Shown: positions 43,853 through 52,276 of the stretch, piece after piece
How positions within the stretch are numbered: the first letter of the stretch is position 1
How the letters are laid out: each line of letters opens with the position of its first letter
From: an uncultured Allomuricauda sp.
GTDB taxonomy: Bacteria > Bacteroidota > Bacteroidia > Flavobacteriales > Flavobacteriaceae
Direction of reading: 5' to 3'
Length of the DNA: 64,000 bases
Assembly (NCBI RefSeq): GCF_947258355.1
Contig: NZ_CAMYIC010000063.1
Span: 62,001-126,000 of the forward strand
Position numbers and translations under genes: made by a program
Notes under the pieces: model-generated
The model's database searches: none
What the model saw: the letters and a program-made list of their open reading frames with translations, nothing else
What the model was told of the DNA's origin: nothing

Positions 43853-45241
43853 TTAAATTTTTTTCAGTGATTCCAGTACAGTGGGAATAAGTTCAGAAAC
43901 CGTGGGATGAGCTTGTACGGAATCCCGAATAACTTCATAACTCGAGTCCGTGTACATGATATTGACTATACCACTGATTATTTCGTCTCCGCCCACACCA
44001 AGTATTGTAGCACCCAATATTTTTTTGCTATTTGCATCGACCACCATGCTCATATAACCTTTGGTTTCTCCTTTTTCCTTGGCTCGCGCAATTCTGCTGA
44101 ACGGGCGATGACCTACGAGCACATCCATCCCTTTTTGCCGAGCCTCCTTTTGGGTAATGCCAACCCTGCCAAGCGGCGGGTCCACATAAAGCCCATATGT
44201 TGGTATTCTGTCCGAGACCTTGCGGTCCTTTCCCTCAAATTTATTTTCAGCGATAATTTCATAATCATTGTAAGCGGTGTGGGTAAAGGCACCCTTTCCA
44301 TTGCAATCGCCCAGTGCGAAAATACCCTTAACATTGGTCTGCAATCGATCATTTACTTCGATGAACCCCTTATCGTTTGTGCGAACACCTGTTTTCTCGA
44401 GCTGTAATTTTGCGGTATTTGGGCGTCTTCCTACAGCCAGCAGAAGATGGCTCCCCTTAATTTCCACAGCTCCGTCCCTGGAGCATTGAATTTGAGCCAC
44501 AATACCATCATCCCCATATTTCTTGGCAGCCACACATTCCGCTCCTAGCCTGAAATTCACACCTTCCTCCTCCATCATTTGCTGAATGGTCCGACTGGTC
44601 TCTTCATCCTCCCTGGCTATTATCGAGTCTCCCTGTTCAATAATGGTGACCTTGGAGCCCAAACGGGAAAACATTTGGCCAAATTCCAAACCGATATAAC
44701 TCCCACCGATTACTAATAAATGCTCGGGTAATTCCTCCAACTCCAGTATACTTTCATTTGTAAGATAAGGAATGTCTTCGTAACCATTTGGAATAAATGC
44801 ACTACCGCCAACATTGATATAAATTTCATCGGCGGTCAACAATTCGTTGTTCACGACAACGATTTTCTCTCCCTCAAAACTTGCCTCACCTTTGAAAAAA
44901 TAAATATTTTCATTTTCCTCCACTCCCTTGGCTATCCCATCCACGGATTTTTTTATCAGGGCATCCTTTCTTGCTTTTATCTTTTGAAGATTGGCCTTGG
45001 TCCCATCTGGTATTTCTATCCCCAATTCCTCACCGTGCTGAGCTTCCCACATACGTCTGGCACTGGCCACATAGGTCTTGGTGGGCGTACAACCCACATT
45101 GAGACAAGTTCCCCCCAAATGTTCCCTTTCAATAAAGGCCACTTTTTGACCATGGGAAGCCAGTTTAAAAACCAAAGGGGTTCCTGCTTGTCCGGAGCCG
45201 ATGACAATGGCATCAAAGCTCTTGGTTTCATTGTTGTTCAT
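43853..45241 (-). CDS. Pyridine nucleotide-disulfide oxidoreductase (mercuric-reductase-like)
   Basis: 462 residues. FAD site VIGSGQAGTPLVFKLA, redox disulfide GGTCLNVGCTPTKT, NAD(P) site LLVIGGSYIGLEFGQM, second FAD motif GIFALGDCNGKGAF and dimer-domain His in SVQAHPTVSELIP. It belongs to the lipoamide dehydrogenase/mercuric reductase group, but has no N-terminal heavy-metal domain or C-terminal vicinal Cys pair, so it is not a mercury reductase. It is the first gene of the egtB-egtD operon. Reducing an ergothioneine- or low-molecular-weight-thiol-linked disulfide is a plausible inference. Confidence 0.88.
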   Translation of the reverse strand: MNNNETKSFDAIVIGSGQAGTPLVFKLASHGQKVAFIEREHLGGTCLNVGCTPTKTYVASARRMWEAQHGEELGIEIPDGTKANLQKIKARKDALIKKSVDGIAKGVEENENIYFFKGEASFEGEKIVVVNNELLTADEIYINVGGSAFIPNGYEDIPYLTNESILELEELPEHLLVIGGSYIGLEFGQMFSRLGSKVTIIEQGDSIIAREDEETSRTIQQMMEEEGVNFRLGAECVAAKKYGDDGIVAQIQCSRDGAVEIKGSHLLLAVGRRPNTAKLQLEKTGVRTNDKGFIEVNDRLQTNVKGIFALGDCNGKGAFTHTAYNDYEIIAENKFEGKDRKVSDRIPTYGLYVDPPLGRVGITQKEARQKGMDVLVGHRPFSRIARAKEKGETKGYMSMVVDANSKKILGATILGVGGDEIISGIVNIMYTDSSYEVIRDSVQAHPTVSELIPTVLESLKKI

Positions 45242-45415
45242 AATGTACTTTTTTATGTTTGCCCAGCAAACTATACGTAGTCCGCAGCGTATTGGAACGC
45301 ATAACTATAAGACTATGTCGTTATTCACTGGTCAAGTTATCCTTCCATCCCCTATTTTTTCGACAATATCTCAAATACTGAAGCTTATGAACCAAATAAA
45401 TGCTCTGAACAGCAA

Positions 45416-45559
45416 CTACTCCTTACACTTATAGAGCAAGACCGCGATGATAATAAAACCCACACCTGTGAGACCTGGAGCGGGAATGCCCCCTTTAAAA
45501 GCAATGAAGATCATCGCTAGGGCTATAAGCAGTAATAGTATAAGTAACGTATTTTTCAT
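45416..45559 (-). CDS. Small hydrophobic membrane peptide (47 residues)
   Basis: Starts MKNTLLILLLLIALAMIF, then GGIPAPGLTGVGFIIIAVLL and a short tail YKCKE. Two membrane segments separated by a Gly/Pro turn. The composition and clean start and stop argue for a real small gene, though it has no recognised family. It lies 174 bp upstream of the flavoprotein gene on the same strand. Confidence 0.55.
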   Translation of the reverse strand: MKNTLLILLLLIALAMIFIAFKGGIPAPGLTGVGFIIIAVLLYKCKE

Positions 45560-45730
45560 TTTATGGAAATTGAACGATTAATCATATCAAACTCGTAGAT
45601 GTTAAAAAAATCTCCCCCCTTCATTGTAGAAGACAAGGACACTTAAAGTAGCTAAAAAGTACTGAAATACAAGTTACCGGTTTAAGTCAAATATTGGAAC
45701 AAATTGACCGCTTTTCAGTTCCTCCAAAAG
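45560..45730. other. Intergenic region upstream of the small peptide gene
   Basis: Holds whatever promoter serves the small peptide; no clear box was found. Confidence 0.35.
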
Positions 45731-45763
45731 AAAAAGACCATTCCTTTGACAGAATGGCCTTTC
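45731..45763 (-). terminator. Terminator after the spondin-like gene
   Basis: 11-base arms (AAAGGCCATTC and GAATGGTCTTT, one G-T wobble) with an 8-nt loop, followed on the minus strand by TTTTTCTTTT. It begins 27 bp past the stop at 45790. Confidence 0.75.
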
Positions 45764-45789
45764 CAAAAACCAAAAAAACAAACAATTTT

Positions 45790-47037
45790 TTAATTGGCCG
45801 TAATCGTGACCTTGACCATGTCGGTGACGGAGGGTACATGGGCACCGGCCGCTTCTTCTAAAACAATAGTCCCGTTTTCATCAGTACCGGTATTGGCACT
45901 ACTCTGACGTGGCGGTTGATTGTTTCCCGCACCGGCATATTCATCCACTTCCGTACCTGCATCAAAAAGCTGTAAACTACTTGTGATATCGCCCGAGGTG
46001 GGGATTCCGTTGTTGAACAATTCGATATTATTGGCACCAACGAACCAGTCATTGGATTGAACCAACATGGTTGCAAACGATAAGATGTCCCCGTCGCTTG
46101 CGGTAAATTCAAAAGAATAAGAGTCTCCAGGAAAAATAGGACCTGGTCCAGATGTCCCTACAGGGGCATTGAATATATTGAAATAGCCTGATGGATTGCC
46201 ATCTTCGGCCAATGCTTCCAGTGCTCCCGAGGCACCTTCCCCTAGAACAAATAAAGTATTGTTAATATCATAAGCACCTGGAGCAAAAGGAGACACAAGG
46301 CCACTCTCCAAAGTTAGACCTGTATCCAATATGCCATTGTCACCATCTTCTGCCATTCGTTCCAAACCTTCGGAAGCAGCAGTATCGACTGCAAACAATG
46401 GGGTTTGTTCCGAACCGTTCACCACCCAGACCCCTGGTGCCAAAGGTGTCGTGATACTAGCAGACCCAGAAACATTTTCTATAGTCACCGTGAATTCCGT
46501 TCCCCCATCGTGCACTAATGTTACCTTTATAACAGCGGATACATTGGGATAGACAAAACCATCATTTACATCCATAATACGTTTTACAGTGCCACCTTCG
46601 TCATTACCAGTATTTGGACCAGTTTGTCTTGGAGGCTGATTTGGCCCAACGCCTGGCTCCTCGTTGACTTCCGTTCCCGCATCCCAAAGGCTTACCATTG
46701 CGGACACATCACCGGTCAATGCAATTCCGTTTTCATCATAAAGGGGGATTCCCATTTCATCAAATCCATAGAACAAATCGTTGGATTGAACGAACATGGT
46801 AGCAAAGCTTAAATAATGTCCCTTGCCCGCATTGAATGAAAAGGATTCTGAATTACCGGGCATTATGAACCCGGTGGTGCCATTTTCAAAATACTCCCTA
46901 CCTTCAAAAACATTCTCAATGGTAACCACAAAATTACCGGTCAACGGTCCCTGGGAACCGTCATCATCATCACTACAACTAATCAAGCTCAACACCGTTA
47001 ATAGGGCCAAACCTCTTAAAACTAAATTCACTTTCAT
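45790..47037 (-). CDS. Two-repeat spondin-domain-like lipoprotein
   Basis: 415 residues; lipobox LISC followed by SDDDDGS. Two similar halves of about 180 residues each repeat the same order: FSFNAGKGHYLSFATMFVQS versus YSFEFTASDGDILSFATMLVQS, then SLWDAGTEVNEEPG versus QLFDAGTEVDEYAG, then NQPPRQTGPNTG versus NQPPRQSSANTG. The conserved 'SFATMxVQSND' and 'DAGTEV' pattern is that of bacterial spondin_N-like lipoproteins. These are exported and predicted surface-exposed; the binding target is unknown. It appears to be transcribed alone. Confidence 0.85.
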   Translation of the reverse strand: MKVNLVLRGLALLTVLSLISCSDDDDGSQGPLTGNFVVTIENVFEGREYFENGTTGFIMPGNSESFSFNAGKGHYLSFATMFVQSNDLFYGFDEMGIPLYDENGIALTGDVSAMVSLWDAGTEVNEEPGVGPNQPPRQTGPNTGNDEGGTVKRIMDVNDGFVYPNVSAVIKVTLVHDGGTEFTVTIENVSGSASITTPLAPGVWVVNGSEQTPLFAVDTAASEGLERMAEDGDNGILDTGLTLESGLVSPFAPGAYDINNTLFVLGEGASGALEALAEDGNPSGYFNIFNAPVGTSGPGPIFPGDSYSFEFTASDGDILSFATMLVQSNDWFVGANNIELFNNGIPTSGDITSSLQLFDAGTEVDEYAGAGNNQPPRQSSANTGTDENGTIVLEEAAGAHVPSVTDMVKVTITAN

Positions 47038-47347
47038 TTATTTACTCAATTTATATTTATGAAACATCGGAAGCTTTTACCGATGTAGTGACTTGTCGGT
47101 CATTTTTTGGGCGCCTTACCCCGAGGTACTGTTAATGTTTATCCAAATATGGGAGCAAAATCAATCCACTGATTTGTTATCACTCTGATATTTATGAAGT
47201 TAGGTTGGTTTTTTAAAGATTTCTAGAACGATAGGCAAATTCAAAAAGAAGATGTGGGGCCACCCTGCATAGTGCCTGATTCTGTTCCAATTGTCAGGAC
47301 ATACTATATTAACCGACCAAACTAATCTTTTATCAATAAGTTTTCCA
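47038..47347. other. Divergent intergenic region with a 5'-leader stem-loop
   Basis: 310 bp between the spondin-like gene and the DUF547 gene. A 7-bp stem (47064-47070 with 47080-47086, ACATCGG/CCGATGT, 9-nt loop) would lie in the spondin-gene leader, 27 bp before its ATG. No long T-tract follows, so it is not a terminator. Both promoters should be here; no consensus boxes are clear. Confidence 0.4.
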
Positions 47348-48103
47348 ATGAAATATCTAATACTGAGCCTGCTGTTTGTCAAAACCTTTTTCTTCGTTCA
47401 TTCTCCTATTAACGGACAGCATGAACCTAAAACTGAAAGCGTCCACTCCTTTAGAGAAAATGCCTGTCCCGATCATACGCTATGGGAGTTCCTGCTGCAA
47501 CGTTATGTTGATGATACGGGACGGGTTGACTATAAAGGATTCTCAAAGGATAAACAGGTTTTGGAAGGGTATTTGCGTATTTTAAAAGAAAATCAACCTG
47601 TTAGGGATTGGAACAAGAATGAAAAATTGTCCTATTACATCAACCTGTACAATGCTTATACGGTGCTTCTTATCTTGGATAACTATCCCATCGAGAGCAT
47701 AAAAAAAATCCGCGGCCCTTGGGACCAAAGGTTAATTCCTTTGAATGGCGAATTAATTTCCCTTGGAGATTTGGAGCATCAAATACTCCGGAAGATGGGA
47801 GAACCAAGAATTCATTTTGCTATCAACTGCGCTTCCGCATCCTGTCCCAAATTATCGAACAAGCCTTATCTGCCCAATACGTTGGACCAACAATTGGATC
47901 GGGCGGCACATGAATTTATCAATTCCGAAAGGAACCATATAGAAGGAGACCACTTACAGCTCTCCAAAATCTTCAAGTGGTACAAGAACGATTTTTTCAA
48001 CGGCAATATTCGAAACTATATCAATGGATTCACCACGACCCCCATTTCCCAAAACGCCAAGGTGGACTATTTGGAATATGATTGGAACCTTAACGGCATG
48101 TAA
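47348..48103 (+). CDS. DUF547 domain protein, exported
   Basis: 251 residues from the ATG at 47348, with an N-terminal hydrophobic signal (ILSLLFVKTFFFVHSPING). The DUF547 core is clear: RVDYKGFSKDKQVLEGYLRI, KLSYYINLYNAYTVLLILDN, LGDLEHQILRK and HFAINCASASCPKLSN. The fold resembles a papain-like protease, and the Cys in INCASASCP is the conserved one; enzymatic activity is unproven. The glycosyltransferase gene starts 14 bp after its stop. Confidence 0.9.
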   Translation: MKYLILSLLFVKTFFFVHSPINGQHEPKTESVHSFRENACPDHTLWEFLLQRYVDDTGRVDYKGFSKDKQVLEGYLRILKENQPVRDWNKNEKLSYYINLYNAYTVLLILDNYPIESIKKIRGPWDQRLIPLNGELISLGDLEHQILRKMGEPRIHFAINCASASCPKLSNKPYLPNTLDQQLDRAAHEFINSERNHIEGDHLQLSKIFKWYKNDFFNGNIRNYINGFTTTPISQNAKVDYLEYDWNLNGM

Positions 48104-48117
48104 TTCCATACCACATT

Positions 48118-48810
48118 ATGATCAGCATTATTATACCGGTCCTCAACGAATCCAAGAGAATACGCAAATTGATCGACCACCTATACGCCAATGCTTTTGG
48201 CTATATAGGGGAAATTATTGTTGTGGATGGCGGCAGCACCGATGACATCAAGGCAGAGCTCTTCGGATATTCCAATGTACGATATATTCAATCTGGAAAA
48301 GGAAGGGCCAAACAGATGAACGCAGGGGCTATTGCTGCCGAGAGAAGCATTCTTTATTTTTTGCATGCAGACAGTTTTCCGCCAAAACATTTCGACCGGG
48401 CAATCTTCGAGGTCCTACTTGTAAATAACAATATAGGGGCCGGCTGTTTTATGTTGCGCTTCGACAACGATCACTGGTGGCTTAAGCTCATGGGCTGGGC
48501 AACGATAGTCAACCATAATGTCTGTAGGGGGGGCGACCAATCTCTTTTTGTGAACCGTGAACTTTTTTTCGCTCTGAACGGTTTTGATGAGGATTATGAA
48601 GTTTATGAAGACATTGAGTTGATTAAAAGACTCTATCGGTCCACTAAATTTAAATTGATCAAGGAGCCTATAATCACTTCTGCCAGACACTACGAAAAAA
48701 TCGGGGTTTGGAGGCTTCAATGGCTGCATTTAAGAATTTACTTCAAGGGATGGGCCGGGGTCGGGGCGGAAGAATTAAATTCTTTTACAAGGAAAGAATT
48801 GAAGCATTAA
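48118..48810 (+). CDS. Family 2 glycosyltransferase, TIGR04283-like
   Basis: 230 residues with GT2 sequence: ISIIIPVLNESKRIRKLIDH, IIVVDGGSTDDIK, GRAKQMNAGA, FLHADSFPP (the Asp metal site), VCRGGDQSLFVNRELFFALN and YEVYEDIELIKRLYRS. The GR(A)KQMN and GGDQ motifs mark the TIGR04283 group, named after arsenosugar biosynthesis loci, though many members have no arsenic link. Short for GT2 and cytoplasmic. It is co-transcribed with DUF547. Confidence 0.9.
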   Translation: MISIIIPVLNESKRIRKLIDHLYANAFGYIGEIIVVDGGSTDDIKAELFGYSNVRYIQSGKGRAKQMNAGAIAAERSILYFLHADSFPPKHFDRAIFEVLLVNNNIGAGCFMLRFDNDHWWLKLMGWATIVNHNVCRGGDQSLFVNRELFFALNGFDEDYEVYEDIELIKRLYRSTKFKLIKEPIITSARHYEKIGVWRLQWLHLRIYFKGWAGVGAEELNSFTRKELKH

Positions 48811-48879
48811 AGTTACTAAGCCGTGATTAAAGCGAAGCTTGATTGGAAGGAATAATAAATATTTCCGACCATATCACCG

Positions 48880-49671
48880 ATGAAACTGGAAAAAATTACA
48901 TTCAGGAACAGGCAAGGCCATGAATTGTCTGCAAAATTGGAACTACCCAAAATATCACCTATTGTAGGGTACGCTCTTTTTGCCCATTGCTTTACTTGTA
49001 ACAAAAACCTGACAGCAGTACGAAACATTTCCAAAGCTTTGACCAAAAATGGCATTGCCGTACTTCGCTTTGATTTTACAGGTCTGGGCGAGAGCGAAGG
49101 GGATTTTGAAAACACCAATTTCTCCTCCAACGTGGAAGATCTTGAGGATACGGCCGCCTACATGGATGGGCATTACGAGCGCCCATCCATTCTTATTGGC
49201 CATTCTTTGGGAGGAGCGGCGGTAATTTTTGCCGCAACACGTCTACCCTATGTGAAGGCCGTGGTCACCATAGGGGCTCCGTCCCATCCAGAGCATGTCA
49301 AACATCTGTTAAAAGAGGGTATCGATCGAATACAAACGGAGGGTGAGGCCCTTGTTTCCATAGGAGGCAGGGAATTTAGGGTCAAAAAGCAGTTTTTGGA
49401 AGATATCCAGGACAAAAATATGGCCCAAAATATCCAACAAATGAAAAAACCCTTGTTGGTCATGCATTCCCCACAGGATAGGACCGTCCCCATAGAAAAT
49501 GCAGCTCGAATCTATCAAGCTGGACGGCATCCAAAAAGCTTCATTTCATTGGACGGTGCCGATCATTTGCTCTCCAACAAGGAGGACTCGCAGTATGCCG
49601 GTCAGATGATAGCAGCCTGGGCACATAAATACCTCACCAAAAAAACAATGTTGTCCCATGGAAACCTTTGA
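48880..49671 (+). CDS. Alpha/beta hydrolase, stand-alone (OsmC part absent)
   Basis: 263 residues. Alpha/beta-hydrolase with HCFTCNKNLTAVRNISKAL, FDFTGLGESEGDF, nucleophile GHSLGGAAVI, acid in MHSPQDRTVP and base in DGADHLLSN. It is close to the hydrolase half of bifunctional hydrolase/OsmC proteins (about 405 residues), but here the protein ends (MLSHGNL) just where the OsmC half would begin. The start lies 69 bp after the glycosyltransferase gene. Its last 14 bp overlap the next gene. Confidence 0.88.
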   Translation: MKLEKITFRNRQGHELSAKLELPKISPIVGYALFAHCFTCNKNLTAVRNISKALTKNGIAVLRFDFTGLGESEGDFENTNFSSNVEDLEDTAAYMDGHYERPSILIGHSLGGAAVIFAATRLPYVKAVVTIGAPSHPEHVKHLLKEGIDRIQTEGEALVSIGGREFRVKKQFLEDIQDKNMAQNIQQMKKPLLVMHSPQDRTVPIENAARIYQAGRHPKSFISLDGADHLLSNKEDSQYAGQMIAAWAHKYLTKKTMLSHGNL

Positions 49672-50053
49672 TCTAGAAATCATATTTATCTATAATGCTA
49701 AATCCGATATTCTCAGCACGGTAAGTGATTTTGCACATAAAATACTCTCCCCATCGACCTACCCCTGTTCCTTATGCCAGTTAACTTATGGAAATGTGGG
49801 AATGCATAAACGGTGGGCTGCATTTTTAGAAACGCTTCCTTATCAAAAAAGATTCTTGCATAAGGATGAGGCAATCGAAATTGGTGTGGACTACCCTAGT
49901 CAGCCCCTCCCAATAATTTTGGCCAAAAACAACAAAGGGAAAATCCATATCCTATTAAATGCCAAGGAACTGAATCAGCTGACCTCCCTTGACGACCTTA
50001 TCGAAAAACTAATATGGGAACTTAATAAGTACGCTGAACACACCCATGACTAG
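49658..50053 (+). CDS. Conserved hypothetical protein with CxxC (131 residues)
   Basis: No signal or membrane segment. Contains STYPCSLCQLTYGNVGMHKR, with a CxxC motif, and a C-terminal predicted alpha-beta part (KIHILLNAKELNQLTSLDDL). Similar small proteins in Bacteroidota are sometimes labelled GTPases without any P-loop; I see none. The 14-bp overlap with the hydrolase gene links their expression. Function is unknown; a thiol or metal role is possible from the CxxC. Confidence 0.75.
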   Translation: METFDLEIIFIYNAKSDILSTVSDFAHKILSPSTYPCSLCQLTYGNVGMHKRWAAFLETLPYQKRFLHKDEAIEIGVDYPSQPLPIILAKNNKGKIHILLNAKELNQLTSLDDLIEKLIWELNKYAEHTHD

Positions 50054-50078
50054 GATATATACTGCCCTCAACCATACT

Positions 50079-50113
50079 AGGGGAAGACCGAACGGACATT
50101 GTCCTTTTCCCCT
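50079..50113. terminator. Bidirectional terminator between convergent genes
   Basis: Arms AGGGGAA (50079-50085) and TTCCCCT (50107-50113), with possible further pairing (GAC/GTC) inside. It sits in the 78-bp gap between the CxxC gene and the kinase gene, whose 3' ends face each other. T-tracts are weak. Confidence 0.5.
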
Positions 50114-50131
50114 TACTTCCCTACAAGGAAA

Positions 50132-51115
50132 TCATACCAAAATCCCCTTGGCTTCCTGTAGTAGGCCAAAGCGCTCCTCCAAATTCAGGGACAATGGTAG
50201 TTGAGCCAGTCCCAATATACGCCTCAGGATTTCGGCAGCCATAAATTGAAGACAAAGTTCCTTTTGCAACGGCGCCCTTTCCATATAAATCCCAAGGGCA
50301 CCTTCAATAATAGCTTCGGGCTGTGCTGCCAGTTTTAAGTGGGCCAAAGTCACACCAATTTCAAATTCAGGCTCACCAAAAAAACAGAATTCTGGATCAA
50401 TAATTTTAATACCGCCACTTGTATTTAGCCAACTGCCCGGAAAATAATCCCCGTGCAACAATGTTTTTCCATCAGTCAAATAGCGCTCACCCAATTGTTG
50501 TAAATTCTCAATGAGTGTCTTGTCTTGCTTAAATATATTGCCCACTTCCCTCAATCCTGGTACTATATCATCCAAATCCAATCCATTTTCTTGGAGGTAA
50601 GGAAAAACAAATATATGTTCATGATTGAGCTTACGCATTTCGCGATTTGGAATTTTTATATCCGTTGAAGCAAGGTGGATGTTACTATGTAAGTTGACAG
50701 CAAAATTCATTATTTCTTCCAACTCGTTTTCTTTTAAATAACATTCTTTTTGATACAGGAAAGAGTAATCACTCCCATCTCCCAAATCTTCAAGGTTCAA
50801 TACATAATTCTCTTTATCTACACCCCTAAGTTTGGGCATCTGTACTTTGAGCATATCATACTGATCGATGAGTGTGTAAAATGCTGCTTCTCTCAAAGAT
50901 CTATCTGCAGGAGCAGGTACTTGCGGATACTTCTCCACATATGCCCTACTTTGTTTAATAATAAAGCTTCCTTGATCGGTCCTCACACGCAGCGTAAAGT
51001 TCATATTCCCTGCCCCCGGGGTCTCTACGGCTACTACTCTCTCTTCCTTTTTCAACCAACCTTGGCCGCGCAGATAATCTTCAAGGGTCGTTATATCCGT
51101 TGTTATTATTTCCAT
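50132..51115 (-). CDS. Aminoglycoside-phosphotransferase-fold sugar kinase (MTR-kinase-like)
   Basis: 327 residues, cytoplasmic. Kinase-like features: TPGAGNMNFTLRV glycine loop region, GSFIIKQSRAYVEK with the ATP-binding Lys, catalytic loop LLHGDYFPGSWLNTSG and metal-binding IIDPEFCFFGEPEFEIG. The layout is that of methylthioribose kinase and related sugar kinases of the APH fold; the DxxPGS variant and family identity do not fix the substrate. It lies 26 bp behind a nucleoside hydrolase gene, so phosphorylating the released pentose is a sensible inference. Confidence 0.8.
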   Translation of the reverse strand: MEIITTDITTLEDYLRGQGWLKKEERVVAVETPGAGNMNFTLRVRTDQGSFIIKQSRAYVEKYPQVPAPADRSLREAAFYTLIDQYDMLKVQMPKLRGVDKENYVLNLEDLGDGSDYSFLYQKECYLKENELEEIMNFAVNLHSNIHLASTDIKIPNREMRKLNHEHIFVFPYLQENGLDLDDIVPGLREVGNIFKQDKTLIENLQQLGERYLTDGKTLLHGDYFPGSWLNTSGGIKIIDPEFCFFGEPEFEIGVTLAHLKLAAQPEAIIEGALGIYMERAPLQKELCLQFMAAEILRRILGLAQLPLSLNLEERFGLLQEAKGILV

Positions 51116-51141
51116 AGTACCATAATTAAGTATCCGATTTT

Positions 51142-52125
51142 CTAGTTTTTCTTAAGAAGGCTCTGCATCAATCTTTTATGATAATTAGGAACAACGTCAT
51201 AACAGTAGAGGATAGGAAATCCTTCACCCCTGTCGCACAAAAGGTATTGTTTAAAATTTTGCTGCTCATCTTTCCATTGCATGTCGTTCGCATGGATTTC
51301 CAATCTGGCAACTAGAGGCTCCATTACGATGTCCTCGGGTGCTATAAGGTAATGACTGGCCAATACATCGAAGGGGTTGAAACCGATATCCCCGGCCTCC
51401 AACCACTGCTGTAACCAGGGCCCTGATTTATCGTACAACCATTTGGTTCCTGGAGAACCGTTCTTCAGCTGTCCCAAATCCTTGGCTGTCAACCACACTT
51501 TGTTCGATAGTTCAAATGGGCAAAGAACCACTTTTAACCCTCTCTGAAAAAGGATACGGAAGGCATCGTTGTCCAGATCAAAATTAAGGTCGGGGGCACG
51601 TCGTACCGGGCTTCCAATTTCAAAGTAGGATGTGGGGGTTCTACGCCCGGCGACCAGCACAACCTCCTGGATCCTCGATACTAATTCTGGGTAACGCAGT
51701 AAGAGCAGACCTACATTAGTGGCAGGGCCAATGGCCAAAATAGTCATTGGCTCCTTTCTCAGGGCTTCTGCCATGGCTTCAACTGCATCGTTCGTTTCAA
51801 CCTGCCCCAAATCTGTCCTTTCCCCTGCCCCCTTGTACACGGGAATGGGATAGGGCGAAAATTCATTGACCATCTCGGTACAGAGTCGGTAGGCATCATC
51901 AATTCGTGTATTTCCAAAAACGGCGCTAATTCCGGTAATATGGATATTGTCCGCCTGAAACAACTGTAAGATGGCATAGCCATCATCAACATCACTGTAC
52001 CCTTCCCTTTGGTAACGTTTCATCCCTACAGCCAGATCGGTATCGACCCAAACTTTCTTTTTTTTGTTAAGCCGTTTCCAGGTTCGGCTTGGAATTCGTT
52101 GAAGCTTGACATTGATTCGGTCCAT
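51142..52125 (-). CDS. Inosine/uridine-preferring nucleoside hydrolase family protein
   Basis: 327 residues. The IUNH metal motif is present but expanded: VWVDTDLAVGMKRYQREG followed by YSDVDDGYAI; then ISAVFGNTRIDDAY, ILAIGPATNVGLLLLRYPEL, VVLVAGRR, and FNPFDVLASHYLI with the active-site Asp. It cleaves the N-glycosidic bond of a nucleoside. The ATG at 52125 is preceded by an in-frame stop at 52146. In another frame, an ATG at 52253, 23 bp past the SusD stop, encodes a signal peptide (SSRLLLILILLDTALLNAN). The native protein was therefore probably exported, with a one-base frameshift near 52110-52145. Confidence 0.85.
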   Translation of the reverse strand: MDRINVKLQRIPSRTWKRLNKKKKVWVDTDLAVGMKRYQREGYSDVDDGYAILQLFQADNIHITGISAVFGNTRIDDAYRLCTEMVNEFSPYPIPVYKGAGERTDLGQVETNDAVEAMAEALRKEPMTILAIGPATNVGLLLLRYPELVSRIQEVVLVAGRRTPTSYFEIGSPVRRAPDLNFDLDNDAFRILFQRGLKVVLCPFELSNKVWLTAKDLGQLKNGSPGTKWLYDKSGPWLQQWLEAGDIGFNPFDVLASHYLIAPEDIVMEPLVARLEIHANDMQWKDEQQNFKQYLLCDRGEGFPILYCYDVVPNYHKRLMQSLLKKN

Positions 52126-52276
52126 GGTACCAGGTCCGGGGAGTTAGCATACGAGGTCCAAATGGACAAGCTATCGATATTGGCATTCAATAGTGCAGTA
52201 TCCAACAAAATTAGAATCAATAACAGTCTCGATGACATATGGTATATTTTCATTTTCGATTATTTAAAATGTGTGT

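Noticed and set aside
43853..45241. Mercuric reductase
   Set aside because: It has the redox disulfide but lacks the C-terminal Cys pair and the MerA heavy-metal domain, and no mer genes are nearby.
47064..47086. Stem-loop read as a terminator
   Set aside because: Only 7 bp with a 9-nt loop, no T-tract, and it lies in the leader of the spondin-like gene.
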